Part shown: positions 26,583-35,720 of the stretch, piece by piece
How the letters are laid out: every line of letters starts with the position of its first letter
Position numbering within the stretch: the stretch's first letter is position 1
NCBI GenBank assembly: GCA_029580855.1
Contig: JAKPQH010000227.1
Span: 1-48,602 of the forward strand
DNA from: a bacterium
GTDB lineage: Bacteria; Methylomirabilota; Methylomirabilia; Methylomirabilales; 2-02-FULL-66-22
Length of the DNA: 48,602 nt
Direction: 5' to 3'
Translations under genes and position numbers: made by a program
Notes under the pieces: generated by a model
Told to the model about the DNA's origin: nothing
The model's database searches: none
The model's input: the letters and a program-made list of their open reading frames with translations, nothing else

Positions 26583-26730
26583 TCTCCCCTGACTGGATGC
26601 GCATCTATCCTTCTCGCGGTTTCTCGATGGCTGCCGCTGCTAACGTTTTTCGTCTTCGCTGCCGATTGGACCGGCCGTTGCTCCAAGAGAGCCCGCGAGG
26701 CCACTAGGGTTATGCATACGGCGCGACCGC

Positions 26731-28029
26731 CTACATTCCCGTTTGGGCGTCATACTTCTTGGCTGCGTCGTCGAGTGCCTGCTTGACGGGAACGTTCCGA
26801 AGCACCACGTCTTGTGCTGCCCGGGCCAGCAGTTCGCTCAGCTTGGCGAAATCCTCGGGATAGCGCCCGACCCGGCCGTGGTTGTTGATGTAGTCCCGCC
26901 ATTGGATCAGTTCTTGGCCCTGTGGCGTTTGGAAGTACGGGTCAGCATAAACGGACTTCCGGATTGGCAGCACGCCCGCCTTTGCGAATAGAAGTTGTGC
27001 CTTGGGCGACAGGTAGTACTCGATGAATCGCCAAGCTGCATCCTTGCTCTTGGAATTGGCCCCGATCGTCAACGACTGGCCTGCCGTTAACCCGGGACTC
27101 GGTTTTCCCGCCTGAAAGCCCGGAACCGGGGCTGTCCGGATCATCGGGCCGACGTCTTTCGCTTCACGGGCAGCGCTTACTCGCATGCTACCCTGGAAAC
27201 TCATCCCGATCGTCCCCGCCTTGAACCCCGAGAGGATGTCATCCGCGTTCATGCTCGCCGCGGCCTTTCCCATCCCTCCGGTCTTTGTCAGGTCTGCAAT
27301 CCACTGCATCACCTGCTGCCCGGCGGGGCTGTTAAAGGCGGCTTTGCCCTTGGCGTCCAAGAGGGACCCGCCGGCGCCCCACAGCAGCGGCTCAAACGTC
27401 TCGACAAACGCGGCTGCCAATTGCGTATCCGACAACCCCACGACGAACCCCTGAAGGCGGTCAGAGCCGATCTTCTGCGCAACCTTGGTCAGATCGTCTA
27501 AAGTGAGCGGAACCTTCAATCCCGCCTTCTCTAAGAGATCTTGGCGGTAGTAGAGCAGCCAGACGCGCGTCTCCCACAACAAGCCGTAGACCTTCCCGTC
27601 GTACTCTGTCTCCTTCAGCGCAATGATATAGTCAGTCTCGTGCTGGCCGTACCACTTCTCCACGTAGTGGTTGAGGGGTGCCACCGTCTTCGCGTTGATA
27701 TGCTTGGTGAGTTGCACGCTGTACACATTCAAGACGTCCGGGCCGCCGCCTGCCGCTGCCGCCTGGATGGCGAGGCCGTCGATCTTCCCCCAGTGGATCG
27801 ATTCCGTCTTGACCTCGATGTCAGGGTTGTCCCCCATAAAGCCGTCGATCGTGGCTCTCAATGCTTTCGATCGGGGATCGGCGGCTTCTGGATTGAGGAA
27901 TGTCCAAAAGGTGATCGTCGTCTTGGCCGCGCCGTACGCCACCCCGCCGGACCCAAGGAGTCCGGCGCACATCAGTATGAGCACCACCCCAAACGCTCGC
28001 TGTCGTGTCCCGTCGCTCCGTCGCATCAT
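26731..28029 (-). CDS. Sugar-type ABC transporter substrate-binding protein (SBP family 1)
   Basis: The 432-residue protein has a signal peptide (about 33 residues, ending GGVAYGAA) and the MalE/UgpB-type start TTITFWTFLNPEA. Later regions GFVVGLSDTQLAAAF and GMSFQGSMRVSAA are typical of family 1 proteins. AAGGAGG lies 6 nt before the ATG at 28029. Two permeases precede it on the same transcript. The ligand is probably a carbohydrate or polyol, but glycerol-phosphate-like ligands are also carried by this family. Confidence 0.93.
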   Translation of the reverse strand: MMRRSDGTRQRAFGVVLILMCAGLLGSGGVAYGAAKTTITFWTFLNPEAADPRSKALRATIDGFMGDNPDIEVKTESIHWGKIDGLAIQAAAAGGGPDVLNVYSVQLTKHINAKTVAPLNHYVEKWYGQHETDYIIALKETEYDGKVYGLLWETRVWLLYYRQDLLEKAGLKVPLTLDDLTKVAQKIGSDRLQGFVVGLSDTQLAAAFVETFEPLLWGAGGSLLDAKGKAAFNSPAGQQVMQWIADLTKTGGMGKAAASMNADDILSGFKAGTIGMSFQGSMRVSAAREAKDVGPMIRTAPVPGFQAGKPSPGLTAGQSLTIGANSKSKDAAWRFIEYYLSPKAQLLFAKAGVLPIRKSVYADPYFQTPQGQELIQWRDYINNHGRVGRYPEDFAKLSELLARAAQDVVLRNVPVKQALDDAAKKYDAQTGM

Positions 28030-28054
28030 GTCGTGCCTCCTTGTGCCGAGTTCC

Positions 28055-28873
28055 CTACCCTTTCATCGCCCCCGCCGTCAGGCCACTAATGAAGTGTCGC
28101 TGCAGTGCCCAGAACATGATGAGCACCGGCAGCAAGGCCAGGATGACGGCTGCCATCAACTCACCCCATTCGATTCCGTATTGGGAGATGTATTGATACA
28201 GTCCGACCGCGATCACGCGGCGGGAGTCACTTACCGTGAGCGTGAAGGCAATGAGAAAGTCGTTCCACACGAAGACGAAAGCCAGCAGGGCCGCCGCCGC
28301 CATGCCTGGACGCGCGAGCGGAAGAATAACCCGATAGAAGGCCGACCAGCGCGTGCAGCCATCGATCAGGGCAGACTCGTCCAGTTCGCGAGGCACGGTC
28401 TCAAAGAAGCCTTTCAGCAGCCACATCACGGTCGGCACTTGCCACGCTGTGGACACGAGGATCAGGATGGTGTAACCATCGTAGAGTTTGACTTTCGAGG
28501 CCAACGCGTAGAGCGGTACGAGAATGGAAATGCCCGGGATCATCGCCGTGGCGAGGATGCCAAAAGCGAGGACAGACTTCCCCGGAAACCGCAATCGCGC
28601 GAGCGCGTAGCCGGCATGAGCGGCGACGGCGAGGGTCATCAGGACCGTTCCGACGCCGATGAGCAGGCTATTGGCAAAGTACCGAGGCATCGAGGTCTCC
28701 CGCAGCACGACTCCGAAGTTGCGGAGCGTGGGGTGGGCGGGAACCCACTGGGGCGGGTAAGTGACCACCTCGCTCTTCGGTTTGAGAGCCGTCGTCAAGC
28801 CCCAGAGCACGGGGACCACGGCGACGACGGCGGTGCAGATCAGGAGCACATAAACGAACAGATTGCGCTTCAT
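28055..28873 (-). CDS. Carbohydrate ABC transporter permease (MalG family)
   Basis: The 272-residue permease has six expected membrane segments. It has the CUT1 EAA loop (ELDESALIDGCTRWSAFYRVILPLARPG) and ends GLTAGAMKG, the usual MalG-type C-terminus. Its ATG overlaps the TGA of the MalF-like gene by 4 nt (ATGA), so the two are translationally coupled. It forms the channel with that partner. Confidence 0.95.
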   Translation of the reverse strand: MKRNLFVYVLLICTAVVAVVPVLWGLTTALKPKSEVVTYPPQWVPAHPTLRNFGVVLRETSMPRYFANSLLIGVGTVLMTLAVAAHAGYALARLRFPGKSVLAFGILATAMIPGISILVPLYALASKVKLYDGYTILILVSTAWQVPTVMWLLKGFFETVPRELDESALIDGCTRWSAFYRVILPLARPGMAAAALLAFVFVWNDFLIAFTLTVSDSRRVIAVGLYQYISQYGIEWGELMAAVILALLPVLIMFWALQRHFISGLTAGAMKG

Positions 28874-29811
28874 TGGAGACTCTCCTGCCGGAGCAGGCGA
28901 ATGTAGAGGAGGCTGAAAAGAATATTGAACAGGAAGATCACCATCCCCAAGCTTGCCGCAAAGCCGATGCGCCAGAAGTCAAACCCTTCCTTGAACGCGC
29001 GTAAACTGAGCACCTCGGTCGCCCCAACCGGTCCGCCGCCGGTGAGGATGAGGACGAGCGTCACCATGTTGAAGTAGAGCAGCGTCAACAGAATGGTCGC
29101 GACGAGCAAGGTCGGCTGGACAAACGGAAAGGTGATGTGGACGAAGTGTTGCCAGCGGGACGTTCCATCCACTCGGGCGGCATCCTTCAGTTCTTGCGGG
29201 ATGGTTTGCAGGGCAGCGAGCAGGAGCACCGTGGCCATCGGGTAAGAGCCCCAGACGTTCACGCCGATAAGCGTAGGAAGTGCCGTGCGGACGTCGCTAA
29301 GCAGCGTCAACTTCGCGCTCCCGAACTGTTGAAGCAGGTAGATCGCAGGACCGAAATCCGGATTCAAGAGCCAGCTCCACAGGAGCGCGATGATGGTCTG
29401 GGAGATCACCCATGGCAGGATGATCAGGGCTCGCAGTAGCCCGCGCCCACCGACGGGTTGGTTGAGGAGGATGGCGACGATCAAACCGAAGGGAAGCACG
29501 AGGAGCAGGGAGCCAAAGACGTACAGAAGTGAATGGCTGAGATTCTGCCAGAAGGCCGAATCGAGGTAGAGCCTTTGGTAATTCCCAAGTCCCACGAACG
29601 CGAGGCGCTCGAGGTACCGGGTCCGGAACAGGCTCAGGTACGCGGCGTACGCGATCGGGTACAAGGAGATGGCGGCGACCAGCACGACGGCAGGCGACAT
29701 GAACAGGTAGGCTTGCGCGTAGCGGCGCCAGAAATTCCCGGACCTCCCCGGGTGCGCGAAGAGGCGAATTCGTGCGCGCGATTCGGCATACACTCCACTT
29801 CGGGCCTTCAC
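28870..29811 (-). CDS. Carbohydrate ABC transporter permease (MalF/UgpA family)
   Basis: The 313-residue membrane protein has the CUT1 EAA loop (ELKDAARVDGTSRWQHFVHITFP). A GTG at 29811 is chosen because GGAGG lies 6 nt upstream; a GTG two codons earlier is too close to that box. It lies 54 nt downstream of the LacI gene on the same strand and begins the transporter genes. No ATP-binding gene follows in this cluster. CUT1 systems sometimes share a housekeeping MsmX/UgpC-type ATPase encoded elsewhere. Confidence 0.94.
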   Translation of the reverse strand: MKARSGVYAESRARIRLFAHPGRSGNFWRRYAQAYLFMSPAVVLVAAISLYPIAYAAYLSLFRTRYLERLAFVGLGNYQRLYLDSAFWQNLSHSLLYVFGSLLLVLPFGLIVAILLNQPVGGRGLLRALIILPWVISQTIIALLWSWLLNPDFGPAIYLLQQFGSAKLTLLSDVRTALPTLIGVNVWGSYPMATVLLLAALQTIPQELKDAARVDGTSRWQHFVHITFPFVQPTLLVATILLTLLYFNMVTLVLILTGGGPVGATEVLSLRAFKEGFDFWRIGFAASLGMVIFLFNILFSLLYIRLLRQESLQ

Positions 29812-29865
29812 GCCCACCTCCGTTTCGAATGCTGCGCCCTTCGTGCCGAGCGCTGTTCACTCTCT

Positions 29866-30957
29866 TCAGGGGTCGGCATCGCGTGCCCTGTCGTGGCCTT
29901 TGCATCGCCGGACCGGCCGAGATGCCAGCGGCGCGGTTGACCCTCTCACGATCAACTCTGGTTGAAACCAGACCGTATCCTCTACGGTTTCTCCCGCGAT
30001 GAGGCGCAGGATCATGTCCGCTACCGTGACGCCCATCTGGTGGATGGGCAAACGGAGCGTCGTCAACGCAGGGTTCATGAACGATCCGAGCTGGATGCCA
30101 TCGCATCCGATCACAGAGACATCCTGGGGCACCTGGAGTCCCAGGCTCAGCGCGGCCCGGATTACTGCCATTGCGACGTTGTCATTCGACGCAAAGATGC
30201 CGGTAGGGCGCTTCGCGAGGCGGAGCACTCTCTCGGCCAGGGGCATCGCCCCCGCGGCCAGGCCGTTGCCGTGCAGAACGCAGTCTGGAGACAAGGCGAT
30301 GTCGTGCTCGTTGAGCGCTTGGCGGTACCCTCGCAGGAGGTCTTGCGAGGTTGTGGAAGTCTTGGGCCCCAAGAGCAAGGCGGTCTGGGTGTGTCCTAGC
30401 GCAATGAGATGTGACGCGGCGGCTCGTCCGCCCTTGACGTAGTCGATTCGGACCGCCGGCAACGGGGCATCGAACCGCCCGAGAACAACAACTGGAATGC
30501 CGCGACTGGGAAGCAGGTCGAAGGGTTGCCGTCCCGGGACGCCCCCCGCGATGACGAGAACACCGTCGACGCGCTTCTCGCGCAGCACGTCGATATAGTC
30601 GGCGATGGTCTCCGGGTTTCGGTCCGTGTTACACACGAAAAGCGAATACCGTTCCTTCCGGCAGACCTCCTCGATCCCTCGCATAATCTCAGCGAAGAAG
30701 GAGTTCGCAATATCCGTGATCAGCAGGCCAAGCGTATGGGTCCGCTTGTCAAGGAGGCTGCGCGCAAGGGCGTTCGGTCGGTAATCCAATCCCTTCGCCG
30801 CCTTGAGAACTCGGCGGCGGAGAGAGGGTGCCACGCTCCGCGGCACGTCGTTGAGCACCCGAGACACCGTAGCTGGGGACACGCGGGCTTGGCGCGCCAC
30901 GTCCGTGATCGTCGCTTGCTTTCTGAGAGACACCGTCCCAGGTCGCAGAGACGACAT
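29866..30957 (-). CDS. LacI-family transcriptional regulator
   Basis: The 363-residue protein has an N-terminal LacI helix-turn-helix (about residues 16-37, ITDVARQARVSPATVSRVLN). A hinge helix with NALARSL follows, then a periplasmic-binding-protein-like effector domain starting TLGLLITDIANSFFAEI. It is the promoter-proximal gene before the sugar-type transporter. Three operator-like palindromes lie 13-60 nt upstream of its start. It therefore probably represses itself and the transporter until a sugar-like inducer binds. Confidence 0.94.
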   Translation of the reverse strand: MSSLRPGTVSLRKQATITDVARQARVSPATVSRVLNDVPRSVAPSLRRRVLKAAKGLDYRPNALARSLLDKRTHTLGLLITDIANSFFAEIMRGIEEVCRKERYSLFVCNTDRNPETIADYIDVLREKRVDGVLVIAGGVPGRQPFDLLPSRGIPVVVLGRFDAPLPAVRIDYVKGGRAAASHLIALGHTQTALLLGPKTSTTSQDLLRGYRQALNEHDIALSPDCVLHGNGLAAGAMPLAERVLRLAKRPTGIFASNDNVAMAVIRAALSLGLQVPQDVSVIGCDGIQLGSFMNPALTTLRLPIHQMGVTVADMILRLIAGETVEDTVWFQPELIVRGSTAPLASRPVRRCKGHDRARDADP

Positions 30958-30969
30958 AGGGCCTCACTC

Positions 30970-31038
30970 GGAAAACGGGATTTGCCGGAAAACCTTTTCC
31001 TTGGAAAAGCTTTTCCCATAGGTTCATTGTATTGTCAA
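30970..31038 (-). promoter_or_regulatory. LacI promoter with three tandem operators
   Basis: GGAAAAGCTTTTCC at 31003-31016 is a perfect palindrome, and GGAAAACCTTTTCC at 30987-31000 is near-perfect. A third, degenerate site (GGAAAACGGGATTTGCC) is at 30970-30986. Their starts are 16 and 17 bp apart. A TTGACA -35 lies at 31038-31033 on the minus strand, so the expected -10 overlaps the perfect palindrome and RNA polymerase would be blocked by bound repressor. The sites start 13 nt from the LacI start codon. Confidence 0.75.
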
Positions 31039-31264
31039 GCACCAATCGTCTGCTTGGGTGCATCCACGCCGGGCGATTTCGCGTTGAGCCTCAGTGGGAA
31101 ACAACAAGGCTCCGAAAGGGTGATATGTATGCGGGACGCCCCTAACTTGTGTCTGCGCACACCGCCGCCCCCGTCACCGTCACCGCGCCCTCCGGTGGTA
31201 ACAACTCTCCGTCTTCGCGACGCTCGGGCCACTCCTCCTGGCTTCCCGGGATGGCCTCCGGGCC
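31039..31264. other. Intergenic stretch without recognised gene
   Basis: This sequence lies between the LacI promoter and the transposase-like remnant. No coding sequence with a plausible ribosome-binding site, RNA or repeat was recognised. GC rises again along this stretch. Confidence 0.35.
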
Positions 31265-31395
31265 TCCTGCCAGAAACCGGTCCCCGTCGGAGTCGTGGAG
31301 GCGATCAACGGGAACCTCCGGGCCGTCCGGCGTGGGGCCGAGGGGATCGGGATGACGCCTTCCTACTCCTCACGGTGCACCGGACCACGGCCGAC
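31265..31395 (+). mobile_element. Transposase C-terminus remnant (ISL3-like), frameshifted
   Basis: The plus strand reads QKPVPVGVVEAINGNLRAV in one frame (31271-31327), then DDAFLLLTVHRTTAD in another (from about 31351). Together these resemble the C-terminal end of ISL3-type transposases (G-V-V-E-A-x-N-G-N-I ... R-G-R-G-Y ... Y-L-L-L-K). No upstream catalytic part remains. The family assignment is tentative. Confidence 0.45.
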
Positions 31396-31445
31396 GGCTC
31401 TAGGTCGCATGAGTACAGGGATCATGCAACTTTCCCGGTGAGAGC

Positions 31446-31489
31446 AAAAAACGCGACCCGCCGCGCAATCCGCTCGGATTCGCGGCGGG
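31446..31489 (-). terminator. Intrinsic terminator after the cytochrome gene
   Basis: A 15-bp GC-rich stem with one bulge (31457-31472 with 31475-31489) has a 2-nt apparent loop. On the minus strand it is followed by TTTTTT (31451-31446). It lies 49 nt past the cytochrome stop codon and ends the heme/cytochrome transcript. Confidence 0.85.
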
Positions 31490-31537
31490 CCGCCGTATCC
31501 CGCATGGAGAGGTGTGCGCCCCCTCTCCGGGTATTCC

Positions 31538-31888
31538 TTACTTCTTGTGGCACTTGGCGCAATCGGCCTTGTCCTTCACGCCGAACGCAACCTGCCCGTT
31601 GTGGCACGTGCCGCAGGACTGCCCCTTCTCCATGTCCGCCATCTTCGGGGCGGATCGCTGGCCCTTGGTCATCTTGAAAATCTTCGTGTGGCAGTCGGTG
31701 CACTTGGGGTTCTTGGCCGCATGCTTCTCGTGGCTGTACGTCACTTTGCCCTCGCCGCCGCCGGCGAAATTGAAATCCTCGGGGCCCTTTGCCTGGGCCC
31801 ACACCCGCTGGGCCACGATCGCGCCCACGAACCCGATCAGGATGAGGAGAGCTGCACAGAGCACCCAGGACTTCCGCGCTTGCCTCAT
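31538..31888 (-). CDS. Triheme c7-type cytochrome
   Basis: The 116-residue protein has a signal peptide or signal anchor (residues 1-32). It has three heme-binding motifs: CTDCH (63-67), CGTCH (92-96) and CAKCH (110-114). Histidines 53 and 56 in YSHEKH are candidate distal ligands. The pattern matches the triheme unit found singly or repeated in larger multiheme cytochromes. The ATG at 31888 has a strong AAGGAGGTGA site. It would act in the periplasm or membrane-attached as an electron carrier. Its place at the end of the hemL-hemB group links cofactor supply with the cytochrome. There is no repeat of the unit here, so it is a minimal single-unit protein. Confidence 0.9.
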   Translation of the reverse strand: MRQARKSWVLCAALLILIGFVGAIVAQRVWAQAKGPEDFNFAGGGEGKVTYSHEKHAAKNPKCTDCHTKIFKMTKGQRSAPKMADMEKGQSCGTCHNGQVAFGVKDKADCAKCHKK

Positions 31889-31973
31889 TCGCGTCACCTC
31901 CTTTCCATGACCAGATTCCCCTTGGAACCGGGGTCCTTCGACACTGCTGAGACGGGGCGCCATGGCTCGGTAT

Positions 31974-33266
31974 TCACCGGGAAGCCGCTGCCACGGCCAG
32001 GGATTCCCGCGCCGCCGTCGTCGTCGCCTCCAAATCTTCGGTGGTGTGGGCCAGCGAGACGAAGGCCGCCTCGAACTGCGACGGCGCCAGGCTCACGCCC
32101 CGGTCCAGCATGGCGCGAAAGAACGACCCGTACAGACCGGCATCCGCTCGCCGCACCGAGGCGTAGTCGTCCACCGGTCCGACGGTGAAAAAGGCGGTCA
32201 GCATGGACCCGACCCGGTTGACGCGCGTCGGGAGCCGGCTGGCCGCCGCGGCCTCTGCCAACCCGCGCTCCAGACGCTCGGCCTTCGCCTCCAGGTCGGC
32301 ATACGCTCCCGGCGCCTGGAGCAGCGTGAGTGTCTCGACGCCCGCCGCCATCGCCAGCGGATTCCCCGAAAGCGTCCCGGCCTGGTAGATCGCACCGAGC
32401 GGCGCCACCTTTTCCATGATCTCGGCGCGGCCCCCGTATACCCCGACCGGCAGGCCCCCGCCGACGATCTTCCCCAGGCAGGTCAGATCCGGCGTGACGC
32501 CGTAGAGTTCCTGCGCGCCGCCCCGCGCCACCCGGAACCCGGTGATCACCTCGTCCAGGATGAGCAGGGCGCCGTGGCGCCGCGTGATCTCGCGAAGCCC
32601 CTCCAGGAAACCCGGTCGCGGAGGGACCACCCCCATGTTTCCCGCCACCGGTTCCACGATCACGCCCGCAAGGTCCGCGCCGCGCGCCGCGAAGAGCGTC
32701 CGGACGGCTTCCACGTCGTTGTACGGCAGCGTGAGGGTGTGTCGAGCCAGGTCGGCCGGTACGCCCAGGCTGTCCGGCACGCCAAAGGTCAGCCCGCCCG
32801 ACCCCGCTTTGACCAGGAGGCTGTCCGCGTGGCCGTGATAGCCGCCCTCGAACTTCACGATCCCGCTCCGCCCCGTGAAGCCACGGGCAACCCGGAGGGC
32901 GCTCATGCAGGCCTCTGTCCCGGAGCTGACAAAGCGCATGCGCTCCAGACTCGGGAAGGCCGCCTGGATCAGCCGGGCCAACCGGGTCTCCAATTCCGTG
33001 GGCGCCCCGTAACTGGTCCCCGTCTCCGCGGCCTTCTGGATGGCGGCGACCACACGCGGGTGGGCGTGCCCGAGGATCATGGGTCCCCACGAGGCCACGT
33101 AGTCGATGTACGACCGCCCGTCCACGTCGGTGACCCGGCTGCCGCTGGCGCGGGCGACAAAGAACGGCTCCCCTCCCACCGCGCGAAACGCCCGGACCGG
33201 GCTGTTCACGCCGCCAGGAAAATACCGGGCCGCCTCCTCGAACAGCTGCCGAGAGCGCTCCCCCAT
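31974..33266 (-). CDS. hemL: Glutamate-1-semialdehyde 2,1-aminomutase
   Basis: This 430-residue PLP enzyme converts glutamate-1-semialdehyde to 5-aminolevulinate in the C5 heme pathway. Motifs are [11 protein letters not shown] at the start, [24 protein letters not shown] with Asp238, and [12 protein letters not shown] with Schiff-base Lys266. The ATG at 33266 has GGGAGGTGA just upstream; an earlier in-frame start lacks a site. It follows hemB on the same strand, 103 nt apart, which supports the heme role against the paralogue at 3995-5386. Confidence 0.96.
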   Translation of the reverse strand: MGERSRQLFEEAARYFPGGVNSPVRAFRAVGGEPFFVARASGSRVTDVDGRSYIDYVASWGPMILGHAHPRVVAAIQKAAETGTSYGAPTELETRLARLIQAAFPSLERMRFVSSGTEACMSALRVARGFTGRSGIVKFEGGYHGHADSLLVKAGSGGLTFGVPDSLGVPADLARHTLTLPYNDVEAVRTLFAARGADLAGVIVEPVAGNMGVVPPRPGFLEGLREITRRHGALLILDEVITGFRVARGGAQELYGVTPDLTCLGKIVGGGLPVGVYGGRAEIMEKVAPLGAIYQAGTLSGNPLAMAAGVETLTLLQAPGAYADLEAKAERLERGLAEAAAASRLPTRVNRVGSMLTAFFTVGPVDDYASVRRADAGLYGSFFRAMLDRGVSLAPSQFEAAFVSLAHTTEDLEATTTAARESLAVAAASR

Positions 33267-33369
33267 GTCACCTCCCACGGCGAACGACCCATGGCGTGCC
33301 GACCACATCCCAACCGCACCCCGGGTCCGATGGCATTGGTCACCAGGAATTGGTCATTAGGGTTTCAGA

Positions 33370-34353
33370 CTACCGCTCCTGCTGCCGCAACGCCCGCGCG
33401 GCGTCGCGGGCGAAATATGTCACGATCAGGTCCGCCCCGGCTCGCCTGATGGCGGTGAGCATCTCCAGCATCGTGCGCTCCTCGTCGAGCCACCCGAGCC
33501 GGGCCGCCGCCTTCAACATGGCGAACTCGCCGCTCACGCTGTAGGCGGCCACCGGCACGCCGAACTCCGCCTTCACGCGCCAGAGGATGTCCAGGTACGC
33601 CATGGCCGGCTTTACCATCACCATGTCGGCCCCTTCGTCCAGGTCCAGCGCCACCTCGCGCAGGGCCTCGTCGCCGTTGGCCGGGTCCATCTGGTAGGCG
33701 CGCCGGTCGCCGAACTGGGGCGCCGACTCCGCCGCCTCGCGGAACGGACCGTAGAAGCTGCTGGCGTACTTGGCGGCGTAGGCCAGGATGGGCGTCTCCT
33801 CCAGACCGCTCTCGTCCAAGGCCTCGCGGATAGACGCCACGCGGCCGTCCATCATGTCCGAGGGGGCCACCATGTCGGCGCCGGCTTCCGCGTGGGACAC
33901 GGCGACTTTCGCCAGGAGATCCAGCGTGGGGTCGTTCTTCACGCGCCCGCGCTCCACGACACCGCAATGGCCGTGGCTCGTGTACTCGCACAGGCAGACG
34001 TCCGTGATGACCAGGAGGTCCGAGACGGAATTCTTGATGGCCCGAACGGCTTGCTGGACGATCCCGTCCCGCGCGTAGGCTTCCGAGCCGACCGCGTCCT
34101 TCTCCGCCGGCAGGCCGAAGAGAAGGATCGCGGGGATCCCCAGGGACGCGGTCTCTTTGACCTCCCGCACCAGCTCGTCCACGGAGAGCTGGTGATTCCC
34201 CGGCATGGAGCCGATCTCGCGGCGCACGCCGCGGCCGTGCGTCACGAAGAACGGCATCACCAACTGGTCGACGCTGAGGCGTGCCTCACGGACCATGCGG
34301 CGGATCGTCTCGGATTGGCGCAGGCGCCGGGGGCGATAGATCGGATAGGACAT
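33370..34353 (-). CDS. hemB: Delta-aminolevulinic acid dehydratase (porphobilinogen synthase)
   Basis: The 327-residue enzyme condenses two 5-aminolevulinate molecules. The Schiff-base lysines are Lys195 ([14 protein letters not shown]) and Lys248 ([11 protein letters not shown]). Cys120, Cys122 and Cys130 in [14 protein letters not shown] indicate the zinc-dependent form. The start [12 protein letters not shown] at 34353 fits the family, with GGAG upstream. It is transcribed between a radical SAM gene and hemL. Confidence 0.97.
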   Translation of the reverse strand: MSYPIYRPRRLRQSETIRRMVREARLSVDQLVMPFFVTHGRGVRREIGSMPGNHQLSVDELVREVKETASLGIPAILLFGLPAEKDAVGSEAYARDGIVQQAVRAIKNSVSDLLVITDVCLCEYTSHGHCGVVERGRVKNDPTLDLLAKVAVSHAEAGADMVAPSDMMDGRVASIREALDESGLEETPILAYAAKYASSFYGPFREAAESAPQFGDRRAYQMDPANGDEALREVALDLDEGADMVMVKPAMAYLDILWRVKAEFGVPVAAYSVSGEFAMLKAAARLGWLDEERTMLEMLTAIRRAGADLIVTYFARDAARALRQQER

Positions 34354-34417
34354 CGGCAACTCCAGTTCAAAGGCAATGCAAAACGGGAAACTGACAACCG
34401 ACAACCGGCCAACGGTG

Positions 34418-34440
34418 GAACTGGGCCTTTTTCAGCCGCC
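34418..34440. repeat. MITE-like repeat end, solo copy
   Basis: The sequence GGGCCTTTTTCAGCCGCC within this stretch closely matches the end of the repeats at 43022-43040 and 43689-43707. No second end is evident in the 78-nt gap to hemB. It supplies the TGA of the radical SAM gene. Confidence 0.5.
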
Positions 34441-35598
34441 TGCTGGCGCCGGTGGGACGAGGTCCCTGTTCGGCACGACCTCCGCGCGTCCTTCATGGGC
34501 CACGGCCTGGGACAGCAGCCCCTCCACGTTGACCAGTTCCCGTGCGGCGCGTGGGTTCGGTTGGTACGTGCAGAACGGCTCCTCGTCCAGATAGTTCCCG
34601 GTCGCGCCGAGCGCGCGGGCGCGGCAGCCGCCGCAGACGGCCCGGTATTCGCAGATGCCGCAGCGGCCCTGCAGAAGGTTCACGTCCCGGATGCTCTTGA
34701 AGAGCGCCGACTCGCGATAGATTTCCGTCAGCGGCGCCTGCCGGACGTTGCCGGCGAGGAGCGGCAGGTAGCCGCAGCCGCCCACCTCGCCGATGTGCGA
34801 CACGAAGCAGAAGCCCACCCCGGCCATACAGCCGCGGCTGAAGCCGTGGGCGGCGTGCGGCGCGGCGCGGCGCCCGGCGCATCGGCGGCGCTCCTGCAGC
34901 TGGATCCGCTTGTAGTGCGGGGCGCACGTCATCTTGACCTGGATGGGAGCCGTCTGGGAGGCCGCGTGGACGAAGCGGAGGGTCTCCTCGTACTCCTCCG
35001 GCGTGATCTCCATCTGGATCTTGCCCCGCCCCGTGGGGACCAGCATGAAGACGTCCCACGTCACGGCGCCGAGGTTCACCGCCAGCCGCAGCATGTCCGC
35101 CAGGTCGTGCCGGTTGTGTCGCGTCACCGTGGTGTTGATCTGGAACGGCAGGCCGCCCTCGCGGGCGTAGGCGAGCGAGGCGACGGCTTGCTCGAACGCC
35201 CCCGACACCTGCCGGAAGCCGTCGTGGAGCGCCGCCGTGCTCCCATCCAGGCTGACCGAGATCCGCTGGACGCCTGCGCGCCTGAGCTCGGCCACGCTCG
35301 CCGGCGTCACGTGGGTCCCGCTCGGCGACATCACGACGCGGAGACCGGCGCGGCTGGCCCGGTCGGCGACGTCGAAGACGTCCGGCCGCTTCAGCGGATC
35401 GCCTCCCGTCAGGATGAGGATGACGGGCTCGCCGAAGCCGGCGATGTCGTCGACCAGTCGAAAGGCCTCGTCGGTGGACAGCTGGCGCGGATCGGCGTGC
35501 GGCTGCGCCACGGCACGGCAGTGCAGACACGCCAGATCGCAGGCTCGGGTAACCTCCCAGGCGACAAGGCGCGGCGCCCGGGCGGGGTCAAACGGCAT
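34432..35598 (-). CDS. Radical SAM/SPASM protein, heme-biosynthesis type (AhbC/AhbD/NirJ-like)
   Basis: The 388-residue protein has the radical SAM cluster motif Cys20-x3-Cys24-x2-Cys27 and the SAM-binding GGDPLKRPD. A C-terminal SPASM region with CGICEYRAVCGGCRARA binds further Fe-S clusters. It resembles enzymes that trim siroheme-derived porphyrins (AhbC, AhbD, NirJ) and the related TIGR04053-type family. Adjacent hemB and hemL support a tetrapyrrole role, but other SPASM functions such as peptide modification are not excluded. Its TGA falls inside a sequence resembling the end of the MITE-like repeat at 42919 and 43565. Confidence 0.82.
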   Translation of the reverse strand: MPFDPARAPRLVAWEVTRACDLACLHCRAVAQPHADPRQLSTDEAFRLVDDIAGFGEPVILILTGGDPLKRPDVFDVADRASRAGLRVVMSPSGTHVTPASVAELRRAGVQRISVSLDGSTAALHDGFRQVSGAFEQAVASLAYAREGGLPFQINTTVTRHNRHDLADMLRLAVNLGAVTWDVFMLVPTGRGKIQMEITPEEYEETLRFVHAASQTAPIQVKMTCAPHYKRIQLQERRRCAGRRAAPHAAHGFSRGCMAGVGFCFVSHIGEVGGCGYLPLLAGNVRQAPLTEIYRESALFKSIRDVNLLQGRCGICEYRAVCGGCRARALGATGNYLDEEPFCTYQPNPRAARELVNVEGLLSQAVAHEGRAEVVPNRDLVPPAPAGG

Positions 35599-35720
35599 GG
35601 TCTTCCCCTCTCCCTCGGTATGGACGTGGGCGCTATTCTATGGAGAATGGCCGAGATCGGTCAACCCTTATGTGTCTTTGTCTGCACCGGCGCCCGGCGC
35701 GCCCTCCGCCCGGACGGCGG

